DNA of 64,000 bases. Origin: Planctomycetaceae bacterium (GTDB lineage Bacteria; Planctomycetota; UBA1135; GCA-002686595). Location of the stretch: positions 124,001 to 188,000 of the forward strand of contig WGMC01000016.1 in NCBI GenBank assembly GCA_016125265.1. Direction: 5' to 3'. The position numbers were made by a program, and so were the translations under genes. This document shows positions 1 to 11,326 of this stretch, piece after piece. Within the stretch, counting starts at the first letter, position 1; the number at the start of each line of letters is the position of its first letter. The notes under the pieces were generated by a model. That model saw only the letters and a list, made by a program, of their open reading frames with translations. It did no database searches and had not been told where the DNA came from.

Positions 1-623
1 TCGAGGTCCTCGGGGTTGTCCAAGTCGTCGAGCACGGCGGGGTCGTCCACGGGAAGAGTCCAGCGCGGCTCGGCGCGGTCGCGCAGGTGGCGCAGGGGCT
101 CATCCGTGCCCATCGAGCCCAACGCCGCGGCCAACTCGGGGCCCAGGACGATCGGATGCCCCGCGCGCAAGGAGCCGCCGCGCTGGGCCGCCGGCGCGAG
201 CCAGCCTCGCGGGGGCGAGCCCTTCGCGGCGAACTCCCGCGCGAGCGCGGCGAACACCGGCCCGCCCACGAGGGGCACGTCGACCGGCGCCACGCACAGC
301 ACCCGGCCGGGAAGTTGCGCCTGGGCCAGCGCCAACCCACCCGTACGACCCGTAGCCCAGGCCGGATGGAACAGCGCTCGCGCCCGCGGGCCACCGGTTG
401 CCGCCAGCGCGTCGAGGTGCGACTGGATCGGCCCGTGGTGTCCGCCCGTCACGACGACGGGCAGCTCGCCAGGCGCCGCGCCGTCCCACAGCGCGTGCCC
501 CGCACGGAGCAGCCGCGCCAGCGCGCTCTGGCCGTCGAGGTCGACGAGCGCCTTGGGCTCGCCCAATCGCGCGCTGGCGCCGGCCGCGAGCACCACCAGG
601 GCGATGGGCCGCGTCGCGCCCAC
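1..623 (-). CDS. MobA/MocA-like nucleotidyltransferase (partial, C-terminus beyond left edge)
   Basis: Read on the minus strand from a GTG at 621-623, the protein opens with a nucleotide-binding signature LAAGASARLGEPK (residues 12-24). A HPAWATGR segment near 86-93 and a metal-site-like APVDVPL near 112-118 follow. The visible end, DLDNPEDL, resembles the last conserved element of the MobA/MocA family (molybdenum-cofactor guanylyl- or cytidylyltransferases), so only a short tail is probably missing. These enzymes transfer an NMP from GTP or CTP to the molybdopterin phosphate in the cytoplasm. Which nucleotide this one uses cannot be read from the sequence. The GTG follows directly on the TGA of the upstream lipoprotein gene, so the two are probably co-transcribed. 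A general NTP-transferase acting on another substrate is possible. Confidence 0.75.
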   Translation of the reverse strand, partial: MGATRPIALVVLAAGASARLGEPKALVDLDGQSALARLLRAGHALWDGAAPGELPVVVTGGHHGPIQSHLDALAATGGPRARALFHPAWATGRTGGLALAQAQLPGRVLCVAPVDVPLVGGPVFAALAREFAAKGSPPRGWLAPAAQRGGSLRAGHPIVLGPELAAALGSMGTDEPLRHLRDRAEPRWTLPVDDPAVLDDLDNPEDL

Positions 624-1409
624 TCAGAATCCGATCGAAACGCCCAAGAAGGGACCGTCGAGTTCGAGGTCCGCGCGCACCCGGTCGTCGCCGTCGTCGT
701 AACCGACGTCGATGCCGATCCAGCGGTAACCGCCGACGAGGTGGCCCTGCACACCGGCGCTGAAGAGCTGCACGCGGGCGAGCAACTCGACGTCCAAGTA
801 ATTCACGTCGACGTCGCCGATCTCCACATCCAGGAAACCGACGAGCAGATCCGCGTCCACGGGGCCGAAGGATGCACTCGCGCGCGCGGCGACGTAGGGC
901 ACCGGTGCGACCTCGCTCGTGGTCACCACTTCGTTGGTGTTCGTGTCCTCGAGCTCGGCTTCGAAGTCCGCCAGGGCGAGGCCGAGGCCCAAACCCAGGT
1001 CGACGAACGGCAGCGGCAACACGGTGAACGTCGCCGTCACGCGCGACAGCCCCAGATCCAACTGGGAGACGACGTCGGAGTTCTCGGAGATCGTCACGCC
1101 GCCCAAGGTGAAGTCGGCGTCGACCGTGCCCTCGCCGTCGTAGTCGACCAGCAGTCCGTCGACGGTGAGTCGCAGCGGACCGCCGACGAGATCGACCCGC
1201 GGGGAGACCGCCACCGGATCGTCGTCGAGTCCCAGTTGGGACGCACTGCTGGTCGCAACCGAGTTCGAGTCCGACGCGCCGACGTCGCCGCTCAGTTCGA
1301 GCTGCTGCGCGCGCAGGGCGACGTCGATGGAAGGCGTCGCACAGCCGTAGAGACCGAGGGCGGCCGAAGCGAGGGCGGCGGCGGCGAGGGGGCTAGGGAG
1401 CTTGCGCAT
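624..1409 (-). CDS. outer-membrane lipoprotein, probable small beta-barrel
   Basis: A 261-residue protein with an N-terminal signal peptide ending in a lipobox-like LYGC (Cys near residue 22), so probably lipidated and exported. The rest alternates hydrophobic and polar or acidic residues in short strands, many rich in Asp, Gly, Val and Leu, and the last residue is Phe. Both are typical of outer-membrane beta-barrels. I recognise no specific family. The ATG at 1409 is preferred because it sits directly before the signal peptide; the frame stays open further upstream into the tRNA-His region, but that part looks non-coding. Its stop abuts the GTG of the MobA-like gene, suggesting one transcript, although no functional link is obvious. 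Confidence 0.65.
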   Translation of the reverse strand: MRKLPSPLAAAALASAALGLYGCATPSIDVALRAQQLELSGDVGASDSNSVATSSASQLGLDDDPVAVSPRVDLVGGPLRLTVDGLLVDYDGEGTVDADFTLGGVTISENSDVVSQLDLGLSRVTATFTVLPLPFVDLGLGLGLALADFEAELEDTNTNEVVTTSEVAPVPYVAARASASFGPVDADLLVGFLDVEIGDVDVNYLDVELLARVQLFSAGVQGHLVGGYRWIGIDVGYDDGDDRVRADLELDGPFLGVSIGF

Positions 1410-1594
1410 GGCGTGTACCCGGGGGGTGGTGGGGGAGGCGCGGTTCCGCGCGATCATCGCGACCATCGGCCGCAGGGGTGCCCGTCGTTGGGGCCGAGAC
1501 CGCGCGGCGTTCCGCGACGGGGACTCGGGACCTCGCGAGTCCGGCGGGGGAGCGCCACTCGGGGCCCGCGGCCGCGGCCGACGCACCCCCGCCG

Positions 1595-1623
1595 TTGACA
1601 AGGCCCCGTCCGACCTGGATCCT
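1595..1623 (+). promoter_or_regulatory. putative sigma-70-type promoter for tRNA-His
   Basis: A perfect TTGACA at 1595-1600 is followed after 17 bases by GATCCT at 1618-1623, which keeps the A and T most conserved in the -10 box. The predicted start near 1630 lies about 58 bases before tRNA-His. Confidence 0.45.
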
Positions 1624-1687
1624 ATTGCCCCCTCGCCGTCGGCCCGCCGACGACGAAGGTGCCTGCGGAGCGATCCGCCGGGCGGTT

Positions 1688-1765
1688 GGTGGGTGTAGCT
1701 CAGTCGGTTAGAGCACGAGATTGTGGTTCTCGGGGTCGGGGGTTCGATTCCCCTCACTCACCCCA
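1688..1765 (+). tRNA. tRNA-His (GTG anticodon)
   Basis: A full cloverleaf folds. The acceptor stem is 1689-1695 with 1755-1761, the D arm 1698-1714, and the anticodon stem 1716-1720 with 1728-1732 around the anticodon GTG at 1723-1725. The T stem is 1738-1742 with 1750-1754 around TTCGATT. The G at 1688 can pair with C at 1762, the extra G-1:C73 pair specific to tRNA-His. CCA follows at 1763-1765, so the 3' end appears to be encoded. The ThiF-like gene begins 85 bases downstream. Confidence 0.95.
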
Positions 1766-1849
1766 ACACTCCCCGCGAAGGCCTGCTCGACGCGGGCGTC
1801 CGCGCCGCGGGCGCCGCCCGGCCACGTCAGCGCGAGGCGGGGACCGAAC

Positions 1850-2917
1850 ATGACCGTTCCCGAGCCCGGCCGCGACATCGGGGCCACCCGATTCTCGAAG
1901 CAAGAGCGCTTCGCCCCGCTGGGCGTCGAGGGGCAAAAGCGCCTCCTCGCATCGCGCGTGGTGGTTGTCGGCACGGGCGCACTCGGCGGCAGCGCGGCGC
2001 AGAATCTGGTGCGGGCGGGGATCGGCCGGCTTCTCTTGCTGGATCGCGACGTGGTGGAGCCCTCCAACCTGCCGCGCCAGGTGCTGTTCGACGAACGCCA
2101 CGCGCGGGACCGTGTTCCCAAGGTCGAAGCGGCCCGCGAAACGTTGGCGCGCATCGGCGGCCCCACGCGGGTCGACATCGCTGCGGTGCAACTCGACGGT
2201 TCCAACGCGGACGAGTGGCTCGGTGCGGCGGACCTGGTGATCGACGGCACCGACAACCTCGCCACGCGGTACCTGATCAACGATTGGTGCGTCCGCGCCG
2301 GTGTGCCCTGGATCTACGGCGGTGTCGTCGGAGCGGCGGGACTGGTGCTCGCCGTCCTGCCCGGACGCGGCCCCTGCCTGCGATGCCTGTTCCCCGAACC
2401 GGCGCCCCCGGGCAGCCTCGCCACCTGCGACACCGCCGGCGTGATCCTGCCCGCGGTAGCGGCGGTCGCGGCGCTGCAGTGCGGCCTGGCCCTCGCACTG
2501 CTCGGCGGCGATCCGGGCTCGCCGCCGACGCCGCGGCTGGTCGAGTTGGACGCGTGGGGTGGGGCGGTGCGGCAGATCGAACTCGCCGCGGATCCCGCGT
2601 GCCCAGCGTGCGCGGAGCGACGTTTCGATTTCCTGGAGCGCGCCGAAGCGGAGCAACCGCTCGTGCTCTGCGGCCGGATGGCGGTGCAACTGCCCAGCGC
2701 CGGCCGCGTGGACTTGCAGACGATGGAGCAGCGCCTCGTCGGCCTCGGCGGCGAAGTGCTCCGCACACGCTCGGCGCTCGTTTGGCGCCGCACGGGGCAC
2801 ACCGCGGGCGGCACCCCGTTGGAGCTGACCCTGTTCGCCGACGGCCGGGCCCTGGTGGAGGGCACGGAGGACCCGGCCCAGGCCCAGGCGTTCTTCGACC
2901 GCAACGTCGGTCGCTGA
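1850..2917 (+). CDS. ThiF/MoeB/HesA-family E1-like adenylyltransferase
   Basis: A 355-residue cytoplasmic protein of the ubiquitin-E1-like family, which adenylates the C-terminal Gly of a sulfur-carrier protein (ThiS or MoaD). Seen directly: the nucleotide loop GTGALGG (41-47), DRDVVEPSNLPRQ carrying the conserved Asp and Arg, the catalytic-type segment DGTDN, and two Cys pairs (CLRC and CPAC) as in the structural zinc site. About 90 extra residues at the C-terminus form a separate small domain. The start is the ATG at 1850; an open frame runs further upstream only through the tRNA. No ThiS, MoaD, ThiG or MoaE gene lies nearby, so thiamine versus molybdenum cofactor cannot be decided. The MobA-like gene 1.2 kb upstream slightly favours molybdopterin. 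Confidence 0.85.
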   Translation: MTVPEPGRDIGATRFSKQERFAPLGVEGQKRLLASRVVVVGTGALGGSAAQNLVRAGIGRLLLLDRDVVEPSNLPRQVLFDERHARDRVPKVEAARETLARIGGPTRVDIAAVQLDGSNADEWLGAADLVIDGTDNLATRYLINDWCVRAGVPWIYGGVVGAAGLVLAVLPGRGPCLRCLFPEPAPPGSLATCDTAGVILPAVAAVAALQCGLALALLGGDPGSPPTPRLVELDAWGGAVRQIELAADPACPACAERRFDFLERAEAEQPLVLCGRMAVQLPSAGRVDLQTMEQRLVGLGGEVLRTRSALVWRRTGHTAGGTPLELTLFADGRALVEGTEDPAQAQAFFDRNVGR

Positions 2918-3089
2918 TCGACCGGGCTCGGGCCCACCCACGCGGCGGGAACCGCGCGGCCGGGTGCGCCAGCGGACCTGGCGGTATCGCGGGGGCAGAG
3001 TTAGGGTTGCGCGAACGGCACCTGGCCCCCCTGCCCCCCCGGCGAACACTTCCGTGCGCCGGTCCGGTGCCCCAACGAGGTTCTCACCC

Positions 3090-4382
3090 ATGCCGAACGT
3101 TCCCGTCGCTCCGTGCGCTCTCGCCCTTGCCCTCCTGGTTCCCACGACCACACCGGCTCGCGCCGACGTGCTCGTCGTGGACCCCGTGGGAGGGCCCGGT
3201 AGCTTCGCCACCATCCAAGCCGCCGTCGACGCCGCGTTCGATGGGGACGTGATCCTGGTCCGCCAGGGTGTCTACGGCGGATTCACGATCGACGCCAAGG
3301 CCGTGGCCGTCGTCGCGGCCGCGGGGACGTTCCCCAAGACGTCGGGCGAATCGCGCATCCTCAACCTACCCGTCGGCAAGTCCGTCCTGCTCTCGGGGTT
3401 GGACATGGCCGGGCTCACCTCGACTTCGCCCACGTTGGGCCGCGCGCTCACCGTCGCCGACAGTTGGGGCGCCGTCCGGATCCAGGACACACGCATGGTC
3501 GGCGCCAACAACCTGACGTCGCCATCCAACTGCCTCGGAGTCGGCGACGAGAACGGCTGGCCCGCGCTCGTCGCCGAGCGGAGCCCCGACGTGATGCTCG
3601 CGCACAGCGATCTGATCGGCGGGCGCGGTCTGCAACAAGCGAGTGCCCTTGGCTGCCCGAAGAAGACCCCCGGCGGCGATGGCGGCCCGGCGCTCACGAC
3701 GCTGACCGCCCGCGTGGCGCTCTTTCAGTGTTACGCCCAGGGCGGTCTCGGCGGCATGGGAGGATCCGGAGGGCACGGAGCCGAAGCGCTGCGTGTGCTG
3801 AGCGGTTCGAACTGGATCTACGACAGCGAGTTGCTGGGGGGAAACGGCGGCGCCGGATTCGACTGGCTGTGGGGCCCCGGCGGGAATGGGGGCTACGGCG
3901 CCACCTTCCTCGGTGGCTCCAACCTCAACTTCTTCACGGACAGCACCGTGCTGGGTGGCGCCGGGGGCTCGAGCTTCATCGGCGTCCCGGGTTTCCCCGG
4001 CCAGCCGTTCCTCGGCTTCCCGCAGTTCGTCGAACACCCGACCGTCGACCTGCGTTTCGCGGGGACGACGGTGGGTCCCGCTCCCGTGCTGATGACCGTG
4101 CAGGGGCCCGCCCAAACCCTTCCGTTCCTGCTCGTCTCACCCGTGCAGGGTCGGTTCCCCTCGAGCCCGCCGCCGATCTTGCTGGCCGTTTCCGATCCCC
4201 TGATCCTGGGCTTGCCGCCGGTCGGTCCGAGTGGCTCGATGCAGGTGTCCGTGCCGACCGTTCCGGTTCCGCCGGGTGCAGGCGGTTGGGTGCTGCCGAC
4301 CCAAGTCGCCGCCGTCACGCCGCAAGGCGAGCTCCTGCTGGGCACTCCCCGGAGCCTGGTGCTGCTGGCGCCGGGCTTCTGA
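3090..4382 (+). CDS. secreted right-handed beta-helix protein
   Basis: A 430-residue protein. The N-terminus (MPNVPVAPCALALALLVP, cleavage likely after ARA near residue 29) is a signal peptide. After it comes a segment typical of pectin-lyase-like beta-helix proteins (FATIQAAVDAAFDGDVI, then VYGG). The middle, around residues 200-330, is very rich in Gly with repeated GG-x-GG clusters, and the C-terminal 100 residues are Pro- and Val-rich. No catalytic residues of a polysaccharide lyase stand out, so a structural or surface role is as likely as an enzyme. An alternative upstream start in the same frame would bury the signal peptide. A weak GAGG lies 9 bases before the ATG. Confidence 0.65.
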   Translation: MPNVPVAPCALALALLVPTTTPARADVLVVDPVGGPGSFATIQAAVDAAFDGDVILVRQGVYGGFTIDAKAVAVVAAAGTFPKTSGESRILNLPVGKSVLLSGLDMAGLTSTSPTLGRALTVADSWGAVRIQDTRMVGANNLTSPSNCLGVGDENGWPALVAERSPDVMLAHSDLIGGRGLQQASALGCPKKTPGGDGGPALTTLTARVALFQCYAQGGLGGMGGSGGHGAEALRVLSGSNWIYDSELLGGNGGAGFDWLWGPGGNGGYGATFLGGSNLNFFTDSTVLGGAGGSSFIGVPGFPGQPFLGFPQFVEHPTVDLRFAGTTVGPAPVLMTVQGPAQTLPFLLVSPVQGRFPSSPPPILLAVSDPLILGLPPVGPSGSMQVSVPTVPVPPGAGGWVLPTQVAAVTPQGELLLGTPRSLVLLAPGF

Positions 4383-4462
4383 CGGGCCCGACTACGGGTG
4401 GCGTCCGGCCGACGATGGCCTGGCCAACGATGCTCTGGCCAAGAACGGTCCGGCGCAGATGG

Positions 4463-4537
<75 letters not shown>

Positions 4538-4600
4538 TTGCGCTCTCACATCGTCCGCGCGAGCGGGGCCCGAGGGGCCCTGCCGCTTGGAAGGCCGGTG

Positions 4601-4628
4601 AGAGTACGGATGGCGGCGTGCGTGTCAA
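4601..4628 (-). promoter_or_regulatory. sigma-70-type promoter of tRNA-Asn
   Basis: On the minus strand a perfect TTGACA (4628-4623) is separated by 16 bases from TACTCT (4606-4601). Transcription would start near 4594, about 57 bases before tRNA-Asn. It is one of the best -35/-10 pairs in the window. Confidence 0.65.
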
Positions 4629-4773
4629 GTGCCGGGCCCTCCGGCGTGCTCGATCGGCGACGCTGGGCCCTCCGCAAGGTCCCTCATCCGGCCCGCACCG
4701 TTCCGGCCCAAACCGCTTCGGCCGGCACCGGCTGCCAGTGGCGCCGCGGCCATCCTCGCCACGGCCAGCCGCC

Positions 4774-7140
4774 TCAGGGGCCCGCGCGAAACCGTCCCTG
4801 TCCGGGCCGAGCCGCGACCGCGGCCGTGCCGTCGGGATGGACGAGTTCGAGGCGCCAGAAGACCGAGCCCTCGATCACGTCGGTCGGCCTGGCGCGCCGT
4901 GCCGCAAGGCCCAGCGCGAAGTCGCCGAACGACAGGCCGCCCGCGGGACCGAGGGGCGGAGACACGTGCTGCCCGACGCGGTCGAGGTGCACCTCGAACG
5001 GACCGGAGTCCGCACCCGGCTCGGCGCGCTCCGGCAACCGCCCGTGCAGGTAGAGCCGCACGGTCCCTCCCAACGCGGCGAACGCGAGTTCCGCGCGCAC
5101 GTCCCGCGGCCAAACGGACCCCGGGGGAACGGCCACCTGGACGGTGGGACCGGGCGCGCCGGGCGCGATCGCCAACTCGGGCCAGTGGGAAACCTCGAGC
5201 TCGGGCGCGGCCCACCCGAGGCGCACACGCTGGGGTGCCCGCGACGCGGGTTGGAACACCAGACCCTCGATGGCGGTGGCTAGGCGCAAGCCCACATCGT
5301 GCGGCACCAGAACGTGAACGGAGGATCCCGCGGGACCGCCCGCGAGTGTCGGTTGTTGGCTTGCGGCTGGCGCGCCGTCCGCGAACCACAGGATGCCGAG
5401 TTCCCCGACCGGCACGGGTCCGTCGTAGACAAGTTCCAGGGCCGTCAGGCCCATCGGCGATGGGCGTTGTTCGAAGTTGGCGCGGGCAGCGCCGTCGTCG
5501 CCGAGCACCGCGTCGGCGGTCTGGGGCGGAGCCTGCGCGCCGAGGTACCGCAGCACCGGCAGTCGGGCCGCGCGGCGCTCCGCCGGGGGCCGACCGGAGT
5601 CCCCGAAGACCGCGGCGTCCGCTGGCCCCAGGAACCACGTGCGCGCGCCTTCGCGGCGCGGCTCCTCCAGCGCCTGCGCGAGGGAGTGCCTGTCTCTCAC
5701 ACTCCGCAGCTCATAGCCGTGCGCGGCGGCGAACGGCGGCGAAACGGCCCAGTCCAAGTGCGGGCCCAACTGCGAGATGCCAGCGAAGTCCGCCGGCGGT
5801 TCGATGAGGAACAGCCGGTCCCCGTGTTCCGGGGGGCGGTGCAGCAAGCTGTACGCCGTGCGCACGTACGCAACTCGCTCCTTCGACGCGAGGCGTTCCA
5901 ACTGGCCGTTGCGCACACCCAACGGCACCGCCAGCGCGATCCAGAAGAGCGCAAGTGCCAGCTCGACGCGCCGTCTCCACACTGCTCTCGCCCCCGGGGC
6001 GATCGCAAGTCCCAGGGCCAAGCACACAAAGACCAGCGGGACGTAGAGCGTGCGCGCCAACCCGTTGTGGAGCGAGACGAAGCCCAGCAACCCGGCGGGA
6101 AGGGCGCAGCCCCACCCGAGCAAGAGGAGGACAACCGCCACCAGTCCGCGGCGCGGCGAGTGCGCCAACGCAAGTGCAAGGGCGGCGAGCGCGAACACAC
6201 AGGCAAAGGGCAGCGGTCCGTACTGCGCGAGCAACGGCGTGAAGGGACCCGAGCCGAGGCCCGCGGCCGCCACGTCCGCCACGAGCGGATCCCCATTGAA
6301 CGGAACGAGCGCCTTCGCGAGCAGCTCGAGCGACTGCCCCGGCGCGGCCAAGTACTGGGCGAGCTCTGGCTCGAAGCCCCCGTACCGCACGCCGAGTGAG
6401 CCGAGGTAGGCCCAACGCGTGAAGACCGCCAACACGAGGGGGACGAACACGGCGACCGCCTCCGCCCCGCGGGCGCGGCGCGCGGCGGTGGGCCTTGCGG
6501 CGCACTGGAGCCCGACCCAGAGGGCCGGTGCCAGCGGCAGCAGCGACTCCTTCGAGAGCAGCGCCAGGAGCAGCGCCGCTGCGCCCGCCAGGCGCGCCCG
6601 GCGCGCGCGCCGCGCTCCTGCGGTCCGCGCCGCGAGCAGTCGCTCCGCGGCCAGTAGACCGAAACAGCCGCCGAGGGCGTCGCCGAAGGCCGAGCTCCAA
6701 GTGAAGGCCTGCGCCGCTCCACCGCCGACGCCGAAGAGGAGCCCCGCGAAGAGCGCAGCCGCCGCGCCCGCGCCCGCGCGCATCGCCACACGGGCGAGGA
6801 GCACGGCGGCGGCGACGTGGATCCCAAGGCCGACGAGTCGATGGGCGAGTTCGTTGGGCGGGCCCGGCAGGAGGTCCAGGGCGGCGTAGAGCGCCCAGAG
6901 CACGAGCCGCACGGCCCACGGGGCGACGCCGTTCGGCGCCGCTTCGCGGGCGCCGAGGAACAGCTCCGCGGGGGCGCGCAGCACGTAGAAGTCGTCCAAC
7001 TGGAACGACAGCACCAGGCTCTGGGCGTGGGCCGCGAACGCCGCGAGCAGCACCGTCCAAAGCACCGCCCGCTGCCGCCGTGCCCGCGTGATTGCGTCGC
7101 TTCCGAACGAGCCCGCGCGGTGTTCTCCGACGTCAGACAA
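4774..7140 (-). CDS. GT-C-like polytopic membrane protein
   Basis: A 788-residue protein. The first about 410 residues hold around ten hydrophobic segments. The first loop carries FQLDDFYVL, an acidic pair where GT-C glycosyltransferases (polyprenyl-sugar users such as ArnT, PMT and TMTC proteins) have their catalytic Asp. A later loop has SKESLLPLAP, like the conserved KE motif of TMTC-type relatives. The C-terminal about 350 residues look soluble and Pro/Gly-rich, probably outside the membrane. The start is taken as TTG 7140, overlapping the stop of gluQ by 8 bases; a GTG about 27 codons downstream is an alternative. Substrate and acceptor are unknown. The family call rests on topology and two short motifs. 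Confidence 0.6.
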   Translation of the reverse strand: MSDVGEHRAGSFGSDAITRARRQRAVLWTVLLAAFAAHAQSLVLSFQLDDFYVLRAPAELFLGAREAAPNGVAPWAVRLVLWALYAALDLLPGPPNELAHRLVGLGIHVAAAVLLARVAMRAGAGAAAALFAGLLFGVGGGAAQAFTWSSAFGDALGGCFGLLAAERLLAARTAGARRARRARLAGAAALLLALLSKESLLPLAPALWVGLQCAARPTAARRARGAEAVAVFVPLVLAVFTRWAYLGSLGVRYGGFEPELAQYLAAPGQSLELLAKALVPFNGDPLVADVAAAGLGSGPFTPLLAQYGPLPFACVFALAALALALAHSPRRGLVAVVLLLLGWGCALPAGLLGFVSLHNGLARTLYVPLVFVCLALGLAIAPGARAVWRRRVELALALFWIALAVPLGVRNGQLERLASKERVAYVRTAYSLLHRPPEHGDRLFLIEPPADFAGISQLGPHLDWAVSPPFAAAHGYELRSVRDRHSLAQALEEPRREGARTWFLGPADAAVFGDSGRPPAERRAARLPVLRYLGAQAPPQTADAVLGDDGAARANFEQRPSPMGLTALELVYDGPVPVGELGILWFADGAPAASQQPTLAGGPAGSSVHVLVPHDVGLRLATAIEGLVFQPASRAPQRVRLGWAAPELEVSHWPELAIAPGAPGPTVQVAVPPGSVWPRDVRAELAFAALGGTVRLYLHGRLPERAEPGADSGPFEVHLDRVGQHVSPPLGPAGGLSFGDFALGLAARRARPTDVIEGSVFWRLELVHPDGTAAVAARPGQGRFRAGP

Positions 7141-8197
7141 GGTCCACCCCCGCCGCGCGCAGGACGGTTGCGAGGGGCACGGCCCCGGGTCCTTCCCCGT
7201 CGATCACCGCGGGCGCACGCGGCAGCCGCGCGAGGTCGAACGAGCCGAGCAGTTCGCGCGGTGCGACAGGTTCCGCACGCTCGAGAAGTCCCGCACTCGC
7301 CGCCAGGGCACCTACGAGGAACCGCGGGTCCACGCCGCGCTCGCGCAACTCTCCTAGCCCAAGGTCCCCGGCGCGTTTGGCCAGCCGTCGCCCCTCGCGG
7401 TCGACGACGAGGGGCACGTGGGCCCAGTGGGGGTGGGCGAGCCCGAGGGCGCCCTGGAGGTGGGCCTGGCGCACGGCGCTGGTCGCCAGGTCGTCCCCGC
7501 GCAACACCTCGGTCACACCCTGGCGCCCGTCGTCGACCACCACCGCGAAGTGGTAGCTGTAGACGCGGTCGCGCCGGAGCAGCAAGAGATCACCGGTGAC
7601 TTCGGCGGTGTCCTCGTGCACCTCGCCCAACACACCGTCCACGACGGAGTGCACACCTGCCGGCACGAGCAGACGCACGCCCGCCGGACGCCCCGTGGCG
7701 CGCTCGGCCGCTTCCATCGAGTCGAAGCGTCCGCGGCACGTGCCGGGGTAATGGAGTTCGCCGTCGCCGGCGTGGGGCGCATCGACACGGGCCGCAATGT
7801 CGCTGCGCGAGCAAACGCAGGGATACGCGTGGCCCGCGCGCAGCAGCGCTTCGAGTGCGGCCGCGTAGGGCCCCTCGTCGGCGGACTGGACGAGTGGTTC
7901 GCCGTCCCAATCGAGCCCGAGCCACTCCAAGTCGACGCGGATCTGCTCGGCGTAGGCGGCCCGCACCCGCGAGCGGTCGAGGTCCTCGAGCCGCAACCAC
8001 ACGCGCCCACCCTCCGACCGGGCCTGCAGCCATGCGAGCAGGAAGGAGCGTCCGTGGCCGAGGTGCAAACGCCCGGTCGGACTGGGCGCGAGTCGCCCGG
8101 TGGGGGGGAGCACAACCGGCCCCGTCGTGGAACCCGCGGCGCGCCACCGCGCGTGGGGCTCAACCACGGACGCCCCCAACCGGCGCGCGCACCGCAT
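7133..8197 (-). CDS. gluQ: glutamyl-queuosine tRNA(Asp) synthetase
   Basis: GluQ-RS activates glutamate and attaches it to the queuosine base at position 34 of tRNA-Asp. It is a short glutamyl-tRNA-synthetase relative that lacks the anticodon-binding domain. Seen: PSPTGRLHLGH (38-48, the HIGH-type motif), RLEDLDRSR, a zinc-site-like CVCSRSD with a later YPGTCRG, and RLAKRAGDL (the KMSKR-type loop). At 354 residues it is too short for a canonical GltX and is slightly longer than typical GluQ. The first about 30 residues precede the conserved core, so a start further in is possible. It overlaps the downstream membrane-protein gene by 8 bases. Confidence 0.88.
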   Translation of the reverse strand: MRCARRLGASVVEPHARWRAAGSTTGPVVLPPTGRLAPSPTGRLHLGHGRSFLLAWLQARSEGGRVWLRLEDLDRSRVRAAYAEQIRVDLEWLGLDWDGEPLVQSADEGPYAAALEALLRAGHAYPCVCSRSDIAARVDAPHAGDGELHYPGTCRGRFDSMEAAERATGRPAGVRLLVPAGVHSVVDGVLGEVHEDTAEVTGDLLLLRRDRVYSYHFAVVVDDGRQGVTEVLRGDDLATSAVRQAHLQGALGLAHPHWAHVPLVVDREGRRLAKRAGDLGLGELRERGVDPRFLVGALAASAGLLERAEPVAPRELLGSFDLARLPRAPAVIDGEGPGAVPLATVLRAAGVDLV

Positions 8198-8598
8198 CGG
8201 CGCACGGGGCAGCGGCTACCCGGGGCTGGGGGAGGATGGGCAGTTGGAACGGATCCACGCGCGGCACTTTGAACTTTTGGCGAGTTTCTCCGCAACCATC
8301 CCCGGCCGACGATCGTTTTTCTGGGGCCCACCCGGGGCGGGTGGGGGACGGGGGCGGAGGGCGCGGCGCGGCGGGCGCGCGGTCCGCATTCCGCGAGCGG
8401 CACGGGCGCACGCGGCACGACCGCGAGCGCCTAAGTTCGCACTCCACACGCCCAACCCGCGTTCCCCCCAACGGACAGGGGCGGGGATCCCCGAAGGAAT
8501 CCCCGCCCCGATGGCGCTCGCTCGAGCACCGCCGTCGCAGGAACCGGCCGCCGCGCGCGGGCTGTTCCCGGGGCGAGTGCGGCGCGGACCGGTGCGGC
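8198..8598. other. 401-base spacer between ahcY and gluQ
   Basis: No credible gene. It holds the strong hairpin at 8478-8509 (listed separately) and a smaller inverted repeat, CCCACCC 8327-8333 with GGGTGGG 8339-8345. No convincing promoter for gluQ was found, although one must lie here or gluQ must be read through from ahcY. Confidence 0.5.
8478..8509 (-). terminator. terminator-like hairpin after ahcY
   Basis: A perfect 11-bp stem (8478-8488 with 8499-8509) and a 10-base loop lies about 90 bases past the ahcY stop on the minus strand. No U-tract follows, as for the other hairpins in this window, so it may act with Rho or only stabilise the 3' end. Confidence 0.5.
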
Positions 8599-11183
<2,585 letters not shown>

Positions 11184-11188
<5 letters not shown>

Positions 11189-11212
11189 CACATCATGACG
11201 ACCTGATGTCAA
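11184..11212 (-). promoter_or_regulatory. promoter with ArsR-type operator for the arsR-methyltransferase/ahcY operon
   Basis: On the minus strand TTGACA (11212-11207) and GATGAT (11189-11184) are 17 bases apart. Between them lies a perfect inverted repeat, ACATCA-N8-TGATGT (11190-11209 on the plus strand), overlapping the -35 box and filling the spacer. A protein bound there would block polymerase. This placement is typical of ArsR-family autorepression. Confidence 0.6.
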
Positions 11213-11311
11213 GTCGGATCGGGCGTGATTTCCCACCCGCGGGGACGGAACCGGGCCGCCGGGTTCCAGACCAGGACGGGCGCGGGCATGGGATTGCGGG
11301 GGCCGGGGCAG

Positions 11312-11317
11312 TAGCCT
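11312..11317 (+). promoter_or_regulatory. putative -10 box of the ABC/FG-GAP operon
   Basis: TAGCCT ends 9 bases before the ATG at 11327, which would give a leaderless or nearly leaderless mRNA. No -35 box is evident. Confidence 0.35.
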
Positions 11318-11326
11318 CAGCCGCCC

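Noticed and set aside
1721-1849. An in-frame start for the ThiF-like gene inside tRNA-His
   Set aside because: The tRNA folds perfectly; the ATG at 1850 fits the family's N-terminus.
8327-8345. Second hairpin (CCCACCC/GGGTGGG) as a terminator
   Set aside because: The T-run lies on the wrong side for either flanking gene and the stem is short.
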